A stretch of DNA of 9,401 bases from Paludibacter sp. (GTDB lineage: Bacteria; Bacteroidota; Bacteroidia; Bacteroidales; Paludibacteraceae), in the NCBI GenBank assembly GCA_024709185.1, contig JANJXE010000202.1, forward strand, positions 1 to 9,401, read 5' to 3'. Of this stretch, positions 1-5,507 are shown one piece after another (position 1 is the stretch's first letter; each line of letters opens with the position of its first letter). Both the position numbers and the translations under genes were made by a program. The notes beneath the pieces are model-generated. The model saw only the letters and a program-made list of their open reading frames with translations, made no database searches and was not told where the DNA came from.

Positions 1-1
1 C

Positions 2-1246
2 GAATATGCTGAAGTGTTGGAACTGATTGCCCGACTGAAGGACATTCTTGACAAGATTGAACTTCGTATGGAAATCATTAAAAATGAATTGCTGGAAGTA
101 AAAGCAAAATTCGGGGATAAACGCCGTACCGAAATTGTATATGCTTCGGAAGAATTCAATCCTGAAGATTTCTATTCCGACGATGATATGATCATTACAA
201 TCAGTCATTTGGGATATATTAAACGTACAGCACTTGCCGAATTCCACGCGCAGGGCAGGGGAGGGGTAGGTTCGAAAGGCAGCGATTCAAGGGATGAAGA
301 CTTTATTGAATATATTTATCCGGCTTCGATGCATAATACCATGATGTTCTTTACACAAAAAGGTCGATGCTATTGGCTCAAAGTGTATGAAATTCCCGAA
401 GGATCGAAAAATTCAAAAGGCCGGGCTATTCAGAACCTGCTCAATATTGAATCGGATGATAAAGTTAATGCCTTTATCCGTGTAAAAGGACTTGACGATA
501 AAGAATATATTACTTCGCATTATTTGATTTTCTGTACCAAAACCGGTGTAATTAAAAAAACTTCGCTGGAAGCATATTCCCGTCCGCGCCAGAATGGTGT
601 GATTGCCATCAATATCCGTGAAGATGACCAGGTAATTCAGGTTCGATTAACCGATGGAGACTCTGAAATTATAATGGCTAATCGTAATGGTCGTGCTATT
701 CGTTTCCATGAATCAAAAGTACGTGAAATGGGACGAACAGCAACCGGCGTGAAAGGTATGCAAATAGATGAAGATGGCGAAGATGAAGTGGTTGGTATGA
801 TTTGTGTTAAGAAGGACTCCGGCGAAACCATCATGGTGGTATCTCAACAGGGATATGGCAAACGTACCTTACTGGATGACGAAAACGGAGAAGCGGTTTA
901 TCGCATTACCAATCGTGGAGCTAAGGGTGTTAAAACACTCAATGTTACTGAAAAAACAGGTAAGTTGGTGGCTATAAAAAGTGTTACCGACGAAAACGAC
1001 CTGATCATCATCAATAAATCGGGAATTACTATTCGTTTGAGGGTAGAAGACATTCGTGTGATGGGACGCGCTACACAGGGAGTTCGTCTGATTAACCTGG
1101 AAAAACGTAACGATGAAATTGCATCAGTGTGTAAGGTTCAATCCGAAAAAGAGGAAGAACTTCCTGAAAATGCTGAATTAACAGATGAAACCGGAATCGA
1201 AGCTAATACTGATTCTGTAATTGAAATTAACGACAACTTAGAATAA
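2..1246 (+). CDS. gyrA: DNA gyrase subunit A, C-terminal part (5' end outside window)
   Basis: This is the DNA-wrapping half of GyrA, which with GyrB forms the cytoplasmic A2B2 gyrase that introduces negative supercoils. The frame is open from base 2 (Glu-Tyr-Ala-Glu...), so the gene starts upstream; the GTG at 14 is an internal Val codon. The first ~35 codons are the end of the coiled-coil tower and N-terminal core (RLKDILDKIELRMEIIKNEL). The rest is the six-bladed beta-pinwheel, with recurring blade cores such as ISHLGYIKRT, CTKTGVIKKT, MANRNGRAIRF and INKSGITIRL. The GyrA box that defines gyrase against topoisomerase IV ParC is present at bases 251-271 as QGRGGVG, a variant of the enterobacterial QRRGG(K/R)G. 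The last ~35 residues form an acidic tail (EKEEELPENAELTDE...), as is common in GyrA. The N-terminal breakage-reunion domain and catalytic tyrosine lie outside the window. Tandem stops TAA TAA end the gene. Confidence 0.96.
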   Translation, partial: EYAEVLELIARLKDILDKIELRMEIIKNELLEVKAKFGDKRRTEIVYASEEFNPEDFYSDDDMIITISHLGYIKRTALAEFHAQGRGGVGSKGSDSRDEDFIEYIYPASMHNTMMFFTQKGRCYWLKVYEIPEGSKNSKGRAIQNLLNIESDDKVNAFIRVKGLDDKEYITSHYLIFCTKTGVIKKTSLEAYSRPRQNGVIAINIREDDQVIQVRLTDGDSEIIMANRNGRAIRFHESKVREMGRTATGVKGMQIDEDGEDEVVGMICVKKDSGETIMVVSQQGYGKRTLLDDENGEAVYRITNRGAKGVKTLNVTEKTGKLVAIKSVTDENDLIIINKSGITIRLRVEDIRVMGRATQGVRLINLEKRNDEIASVCKVQSEKEEELPENAELTDETGIEANTDSVIEINDNLE

Positions 1247-1281
1247 TAAAGCATTAACATTATTAATTAAATTAGACAAAA

Positions 1282-2505
1282 ATGAAAAAAGTCATTCTAT
1301 CACTTTTTTTAATCCTGAGTGTTTCTGCAGTCTTTGCACAAAAAAAGAATGTATCAAGGGCTAAGAACCTCAGCTTAATGGAAACTCCCGATTTTAAGGG
1401 AGCGCGCGAAGCAATTGCTCCTGCGCTGATTGATCCTGAAACAGCAGGTCTTCCTTCGACCTGGCATGTAGCCGGGATGATTGGTTACAAGGAGAATGAG
1501 ATGTATTACAAAGACATGGCATTGGGTAAAACAGTAGATTTTGTTAAAAAAGGCGAGGCAATTGTTGAATCAATCAATTATTTCCTTAAAGCTTATGAAC
1601 TCGATCAAAATCAGGTGGATAAAAAAGGTAAACCTGTAAAACCCAAATTCACTGCTGATATTACAGCAAAGATGAAGGAGTATTATGTAGAAAAACATAA
1701 TTTGTTTTACTATGCAGCAACTTTATTTGACGAAAAGAAAGATTATTTAGGAGCTGTAAAAGCGTTTGAACTCTTTCTGAGTATTCCGGAGCTGCCATTT
1801 ATGAAGGGACAGGTTGAGAAAGATTCTACTTATTTTCAGGTGAAATATTATACAGCCCTGGCAGCCCGCAATGGTAACGATTACAAAAAAGCCATTGCTA
1901 TTCACGAAGATATGAAAGATGACGGTTATCAGACTTTGTATGTGTATCAACTTCTGTATGAAGAATACGTACATGAAAACGATACCGTAAACTTCATTAA
2001 AACTCTGAAAGAGGGTTTTGAAAAGATGCCTCAGGAACCCTGGTTCATACAAAACCTTATTAATTATTACCTTTTGAATAACTATATCGATGAATCGAAA
2101 TTTTATATCTCGAAAGCGATTGAATTATTACCAAACGAAGCTGTGTATCATTATGTAAATGCTAAAATTGAAGAAGCGCAGGGTAATAGTGCTGCAGCAA
2201 GAATCTCGTATGACAAAACACTGGAATTGGATCCTAAGTATGCAGATGCGCATGCAGGGATTGGTGTGTTGATAGTTGAAGAAGCGCAAAAGATTTTGGA
2301 TGCTGCTGCCTATGGTAGTGATCGTGAATTTAATGCAGCAAAAGCAAAGGCTAAAACAGTATTTAAAACGGCACTGGGTTATTTTCTGAAAGCCGCAGAA
2401 TTAAATCCTGAAGAGCTTTCTTACAAACGTAATTTACGTATGCTTTACTATCGTCTTGAAATGAGCAAAGAACTGGAAGCTATTGAAAAGGAATTAGGAT
2501 ATTAA
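1282..2505 (+). CDS. Exported tetratricopeptide-repeat (TPR) protein
   Basis: A 407-residue protein with a clear Sec signal peptide: KK at residues 2-3, a hydrophobic core at 5-17, and a likely signal peptidase I site after AVFA near residue 19. There is no lipobox cysteine, so it is predicted to be soluble in the periplasm. The mature part is almost all helical. Recognisable TPR-like units lie near residues 141-170, 184-214, 252-284, 286-319 (the best one, with AAARISYDKTLELDP) and 355-377 (ALGYFLKAAELNP). No catalytic motif is visible, so a scaffolding or protein-binding role is inferred. The ATG follows the gyrA stop by 35 bases of A/T-rich sequence with no TAnnTTTG element and no terminator, so co-transcription with gyrA is likely. 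The start is supported by the signal peptide beginning exactly there. The specific function is unknown. Confidence 0.85.
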   Translation: MKKVILSLFLILSVSAVFAQKKNVSRAKNLSLMETPDFKGAREAIAPALIDPETAGLPSTWHVAGMIGYKENEMYYKDMALGKTVDFVKKGEAIVESINYFLKAYELDQNQVDKKGKPVKPKFTADITAKMKEYYVEKHNLFYYAATLFDEKKDYLGAVKAFELFLSIPELPFMKGQVEKDSTYFQVKYYTALAARNGNDYKKAIAIHEDMKDDGYQTLYVYQLLYEEYVHENDTVNFIKTLKEGFEKMPQEPWFIQNLINYYLLNNYIDESKFYISKAIELLPNEAVYHYVNAKIEEAQGNSAAARISYDKTLELDPKYADAHAGIGVLIVEEAQKILDAAAYGSDREFNAAKAKAKTVFKTALGYFLKAAELNPEELSYKRNLRMLYYRLEMSKELEAIEKELGY

Positions 2506-2511
2506 GTTATT

Positions 2512-2563
2512 TTATTTCACAAAAAAAGAGAGGCCATTTGGTCTCTCTTTTTTTGTGAAATAA
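2512..2563. terminator. Bidirectional intrinsic terminator between convergent genes
   Basis: A 24-bp inverted repeat pairs 2512-2535 with 2540-2563 around a 4-base ATTT loop, with a single G:T wobble (2533/2542). The GC-rich inner stem GAGAGGCC/GGTCTCTC is followed by a run of seven T on the + strand (2548-2554). By symmetry it is also followed by seven T on the - strand (A run at 2521-2527). It therefore fits an intrinsic terminator for both the TPR gene (stop at 2505) and the DUF4861 gene (stop at 2576). Confidence 0.9.
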
Positions 2564-2575
2564 CTAATTGATTAT

Positions 2576-3691
2576 TTACTTAACTACTGCTATTGTAAGA
2601 GGGTATTTGAATTGCTTATTTGCTTGTTGTACAGCTGCCAACCATTCCTTTTGTGTTGGAAACTTCCACTGACTCCAACCTCCTCCAAAATAATAGGTGA
2701 AGTCTGTACCTGGTTTGTAAGCAGAAATCAACTTGGCATGAACATTATCCTGCTTGTAAACAGCCCCTTTTACAGGATGAATAACTGCGACATAACTGGT
2801 CCCAACAGCCAGTCCGGCATCTGAAACCGCATTCTCGCCGTAAACAATCATTTCACCACCTTTTTGTAGTTTACCCTTGCCGTCGTGTAAAACAACTCCG
2901 GTAGCCAATTGCATGGGTTGTGCCGGACCGGTTAGTTTAACAACTGCTTTATTTAGTACAGATCCTGCATCGCAGGTGATTGTTACTTCCTGTTTGTACA
3001 TTTTGCCTTTTACATTTACCGTGTCATAAAACAAGGTGAATACTGATCTCAATGGACCATTTTCATGCACTTTGTAACTGTTGAAATGACTTCCAACCCA
3101 TAGCGTGCTGTCCGTATACGGTGCTACTCCACCTGCTCCAAGAGTTTTTCCTACCTTATAGCAGTCAAGCCCCTGGCCGTGATCAACATGATAGGATTTA
3201 CCGTACTTAAGTTCACCACGGTAAAAGCTGTCTACTACCAGTTCTTCGGTACGCTTGAGCCACAGGTCAACACCATTGGAGGGATTGTCGGCTTTCAATG
3301 CAGGACCATACATGCGATACGCTGCAAAATCATTTTCCCATGCAAAATCGTCCTTTCTTTCAGGCACAAAGCGGGCTGAAGTTTTGGCGGGTACGTTCGA
3401 CGGTCTGCCAGCCGACAGGGTATATACATTTTTGGTACCTGTTTTCACAGTCACTGGAAAAAGTATAGCCTGAGGAGTCGATTTTCCCTTATATAAAAGC
3501 TGATAAGGAACTTCCTGGTTGGTAGAATCTTTAATAACCATCGACGCGTTAAGAGCGCCTACTTCAGCTGCACCTATCTCTACTAATTCACCACTGCGGT
3601 CGAACGGATAGCGGTTAGTTACTTCAATTTTTACCTGAGCCTGAGATAATGCTGCTATTGCCAAAAAAAATAAAAGAACAATTTTCTTCAT
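2576..3691 (-). CDS. Exported DUF4861-family protein, pectin/uronate-associated
   Basis: A 371-residue protein with a Sec signal peptide (MKKIVLLFFLAIAALSQAQ, likely cut after SQA near residue 18) and no lipobox cysteine, so probably periplasmic. I assign it from memory to DUF4861 (Pfam PF16153), a Bacteroidota-rich family often found in pectin, ulvan and other uronic-acid utilisation loci. Family-like features are an N-terminal beta segment (VTNRYPFDRSGELVEIG, 24-40), FAWENDFAAYRMYGPAL (116-132), NGVDLWLKR (139-147), a polar Gly-rich stretch with possible active-site residues (YHVDHGQGLDCYKVG, 167-181), and a C-terminal aromatic motif YYFGGGWSQW (333-342). Length is complete for a family protein as far as I recall. 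The reaction is not known to me; an enzyme or carbohydrate-binding role in handling uronic-acid-derived sugars is inferred from the neighbouring kduD and kduI. It has its own likely promoter and a leader hairpin, so it need not be strictly co-expressed with kduID. Confidence 0.85.
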   Translation of the reverse strand: MKKIVLLFFLAIAALSQAQVKIEVTNRYPFDRSGELVEIGAAEVGALNASMVIKDSTNQEVPYQLLYKGKSTPQAILFPVTVKTGTKNVYTLSAGRPSNVPAKTSARFVPERKDDFAWENDFAAYRMYGPALKADNPSNGVDLWLKRTEELVVDSFYRGELKYGKSYHVDHGQGLDCYKVGKTLGAGGVAPYTDSTLWVGSHFNSYKVHENGPLRSVFTLFYDTVNVKGKMYKQEVTITCDAGSVLNKAVVKLTGPAQPMQLATGVVLHDGKGKLQKGGEMIVYGENAVSDAGLAVGTSYVAVIHPVKGAVYKQDNVHAKLISAYKPGTDFTYYFGGGWSQWKFPTQKEWLAAVQQANKQFKYPLTIAVVK

Positions 3692-3716
3692 ACGATTACG
3701 AATTTTTGAGTTAATA

Positions 3717-3748
3717 CTACGTTAGTCTTTTGTTAAAAACTAACGTAG
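3717..3748 (-). promoter_or_regulatory. Hairpin in the leader of the DUF4861 gene
   Basis: The inverted repeat CTACGTTAGT (3717-3726) pairs perfectly with ACTAACGTAG (3739-3748). After one C/A mismatch (3727/3738), three more pairs leave a TGTT loop (3731-3734). On the - strand it lies directly downstream of the TAACTTTG element and ends 25 bases before the ATG at 3691. The transcript would therefore start at or inside the stem. No U-run follows on the - strand, so it is not a convincing terminator for kduD. A 5' mRNA stabiliser, a 3' end structure for kduID mRNA, or a protein-binding operator are all possible. Confidence 0.6.
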
Positions 3749-3779
3749 CAAAGTTACAATTATTTTGGTTGTTTTCCAA
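3749..3779 (-). promoter_or_regulatory. Bacteroidota-type promoter for the DUF4861 gene
   Basis: On the - strand, TAACTTTG (bases 3756 down to 3749) matches the -7 consensus TAnnTTTG. A TTG (3779-3777) lies 20 bases upstream, in the range expected for the -33 element. The promoter sits across the kduD stop codon (3760-3762) and the end of its coding region. The ATG of the DUF4861 gene is 57 bases downstream. Assigned by consensus match only. Confidence 0.6.
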
Positions 3780-4539
3780 TATAAGCCAAAATTCCGCCGT
3801 CAACATAAAGGATATGTCCGTTTACAAAGTCGGAAGCTGAGGATGCCAGAAAGATTGCCGGACCCTGTAAATCTTCTGTTGTTCCCCAACGTGCTGCTGG
3901 TGTACGACCGATAATAAAATCATTAAACGGGTGACCTGGTTCACGCAATGGGGCTGTCTGTGGAGTGGCAATATAACCCGGTCCTATGCCGTTTACCTGG
4001 ATGTTGTGTTCAGCCCATTCTACTGCCAGATTTTTGGTAAGCATTTTCAGACCGCCCTTTGCTGCAGCATACGCGGAAACAGTTTCACGCCCCAGCTCAC
4101 TCATCATTGAACAAATATTGATGATTTTGCCACCACCTTTGGCAATCATCCCTGGTGCTACTGCTTTGGAAACGATAAACGGACCATTGAGGTCGATGTC
4201 AATTACCTGACGAAAGTCCTTAGCCGACATCTCCAGTACGGGGATACGTTTGATAATTCCGGCATTGTTAACCAAAATATCAATTACACCCACTTCTTTT
4301 TCAATCTGAGCGATTCCGGCATTTACTCCATCTTCATCCGTTACATCGAAAACATAACCATAGGCTTCAATACCGTCGGCTTTGTAAGCGGCCAGACCTT
4401 TATCCACCATTTCCTGGTTAATGTCGTTAAAAACGATTTTAGCACCTGCCATTGCAAATGCTTGTGCCAATGCATAACCAATGCCATACGAACCTCCGGT
4501 TACCATGGCGATCTTGCCTGTTAAATCAAATAATTTCAT
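3760..4539 (-). CDS. kduD: SDR-family 2-keto-3-deoxy-D-gluconate dehydrogenase (annotated in relatives as gluconate 5-dehydrogenase)
   Basis: A 259-residue classical short-chain dehydrogenase/reductase, cytoplasmic, with a full set of motifs: cofactor loop TGGSYGIG (14-21), NNAG (91-94), catalytic Asn118, Ser144, Tyr157 and Lys161 (YAAAK), and the closing VDGG before the C-terminus. Asp39 at the end of strand beta-2 favours NAD(H) over NADP(H) by general SDR rules. Stretches such as NDINQEMVDKGLAAYKA, INICSMMSELGRETVSAYAA and ATPQTAPLRE resemble streptococcal gluconate 5-dehydrogenase/DhuD more closely than E. coli KduD. Next to kduI, the likely reaction is reduction of 2,5-diketo-3-deoxygluconate to 2-keto-3-deoxygluconate (KDG). 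Gluconate/5-ketogluconate interconversion is the main alternative. It begins 26 bases after kduI with an A-rich leader and no promoter match, so it is probably the second gene of a kduI-kduD operon. The enzyme class is near certain; the substrate is inferred from context. Confidence 0.88.
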   Translation of the reverse strand: MKLFDLTGKIAMVTGGSYGIGYALAQAFAMAGAKIVFNDINQEMVDKGLAAYKADGIEAYGYVFDVTDEDGVNAGIAQIEKEVGVIDILVNNAGIIKRIPVLEMSAKDFRQVIDIDLNGPFIVSKAVAPGMIAKGGGKIINICSMMSELGRETVSAYAAAKGGLKMLTKNLAVEWAEHNIQVNGIGPGYIATPQTAPLREPGHPFNDFIIGRTPAARWGTTEDLQGPAIFLASSASDFVNGHILYVDGGILAYIGKQPK

Positions 4540-4565
4540 TTTTGTTGTTATTTTGTGTGTTAGTG

Positions 4566-5408
4566 TTAGCGCAATTCAGTGTGTTTGCGGAAATCCTGGT
4601 CACTGTAATCAAGGTTTTCACCTGCCATGCCCCAGATAAAAGTGTAGTTACTTGTAGCAGCAGCCGAGTGAATCGACCATTCAGGTGATATCACAGCCTG
4701 ATCGCCCTTCATCCAGATATGACGGGTCTCTGTTGGTTCACCCATAAAATGACAAACAACTTCTCCTTCAGGCACTTCAAAGTAGAAATAAGCCTCCATA
4801 CGACGACTGTGTGTATGTGCTGGCATGGTATTCCAAACACTTCCCACCGCTAATTCAGTCATCCCCATTTGTAACTGACAAGTCTGAATTACTTCTTTGA
4901 CGAGCATTTTATTAATATTTCGGTGATTGGCTGTTTCCAATGAACCTAGTTCCATTACAATTGCATCTGCTTTTGTAACTTTACGGTCGGGATAATTACG
5001 ATGAGCAGGTGCTGAATTGAAGTAAAACTTAGCAGGTGCTGAAGCATCGTTACTCACAAAATTTACTGTGCGATTTCCTGCTCCCAAATACAGGGCTTCC
5101 TTGTAATTTAATTCGAAAGTTTCACCATCAACGATTACTTTGCCGGCTCCCCCCACATTGTAAATTCCAATTTCACGACGGGAAAGAAAGAATTCAGATT
5201 TCAGCGGATCAATCGATTCAAGTAGCAAAGTTTCTAGTACAGGCATTGCTCCACCGACCAACAAACGATCGTACATTGTGTAAACCATATTTACTTCATC
5301 AGCTACAAAAATGGTTTCAATCAGGTGCTCTTTGCGCAGGCGGTTTGTGTCGTAATGCTTTGCATCTTCAGGATGTGATGCATACCTGAGTTCATAATTT
5401 GTTTTCAT
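4566..5408 (-). CDS. kduI: 5-keto-4-deoxyuronate isomerase (5-dehydro-4-deoxy-D-glucuronate isomerase)
   Basis: A 280-residue cupin-fold protein, the usual KduI length (E. coli 278). It isomerises 5-keto-4-deoxyuronate to 2,5-diketo-3-deoxygluconate in the cytoplasm, the step after unsaturated galacturonate or glucuronate is released from pectin or glycosaminoglycan fragments. The metal site is intact: MPAHTHSRRMEAYFYFE supplies His198, His200 and Glu205, and WSIHSAAATSNYTFIWGMAG supplies His247. These match E. coli His196/His198/Glu203/His245 with an offset of two. Other family stretches are the N-terminal YASHPEDAKHYDTNRLR and the central SRREIGIYNVGGAGKV. The ATG lies ~28 bases downstream of a TATCTTTG -7 element. 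It is the first gene of the leftward cluster, and a palindrome upstream suggests repressor control. Confidence 0.97.
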   Translation of the reverse strand: MKTNYELRYASHPEDAKHYDTNRLRKEHLIETIFVADEVNMVYTMYDRLLVGGAMPVLETLLLESIDPLKSEFFLSRREIGIYNVGGAGKVIVDGETFELNYKEALYLGAGNRTVNFVSNDASAPAKFYFNSAPAHRNYPDRKVTKADAIVMELGSLETANHRNINKMLVKEVIQTCQLQMGMTELAVGSVWNTMPAHTHSRRMEAYFYFEVPEGEVVCHFMGEPTETRHIWMKGDQAVISPEWSIHSAAATSNYTFIWGMAGENLDYSDQDFRKHTELR

Positions 5409-5435
5409 ACCTTAAAAATTAAAAGTTTTCAAGCG

Positions 5436-5443
5436 CAAAGATA
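5436..5443 (-). promoter_or_regulatory. -7 element of the kduI promoter
   Basis: TATCTTTG read on the - strand matches the Bacteroidota consensus TAnnTTTG. It would place the transcript start near 5430 and leave a leader of about 20 bases before the kduI ATG. No good -33 TTG lies at the usual 17-23 base spacing; the nearest is inside the palindrome, 26 bases away. The promoter may be weak without an activator. Confidence 0.6.
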
Positions 5444-5458
5444 CATAAAATCGCTTTA

Positions 5459-5474
5459 AATTGGTACACCAATT
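5459..5474. promoter_or_regulatory. Palindromic operator, GntR/FCD (UxuR/ExuR)-like
   Basis: AATTGGTACACCAATT is a perfect 7+2+7 inverted repeat. Its core TGGTnnACCA fits the FadR/FCD branch of GntR regulators, and it closely resembles the enterobacterial UxuR/ExuR hexuronate operator (ATTGGTATACCAAT, recalled from memory). It is centred about 36 bases upstream of the predicted kduI start and ~41 bases upstream of the helicase start, overlapping the -33 zone of both. The match to kduI function supports a uronate-responsive operator. No regulator gene is in the window. Confidence 0.6.
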
Positions 5475-5495
5475 CGAAAAAAGCAGTAAATTTCA

Positions 5496-5503
5496 TATCT
5501 TTG
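5496..5503 (+). promoter_or_regulatory. -7 element of the helicase promoter
   Basis: TATCTTTG matches TAnnTTTG and is identical to the element facing kduI. It ends only four bases before the helicase ATG at 5508. Transcription would therefore start at or within a few bases of the start codon, giving a leaderless or nearly leaderless mRNA. No clear -33 TTG lies at normal spacing. Confidence 0.55.
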
Positions 5504-5507
5504 TTGC

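Noticed and set aside
14..16. GTG as a start codon for the first gene
   Set aside because: The frame is open to the window edge and the residues before it (Glu-Tyr-Ala-Glu) continue the GyrA coiled-coil; the gene simply starts upstream.
1747..2052. 101-codon open frame on the - strand with hydrophobic stretches
   Set aside because: It is antisense to the TPR gene; its Phe/Ile richness reflects the complement of Lys/Glu-rich coding sequence.
3179..3473. Overlapping short open frames on the + strand
   Set aside because: They are antisense to the DUF4861 gene, overlap each other and have no supporting features.
5036..5389. 117-codon open frame on the + strand
   Set aside because: It is antisense to kduI, rich in Cys, His and Leu as expected for a shadow frame, with no family resemblance.
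5411..5433. Weak A/T hairpin in the kduI leader
   Set aside because: Only a few A:T pairs with mismatches; expected by chance in such A/T-rich sequence.
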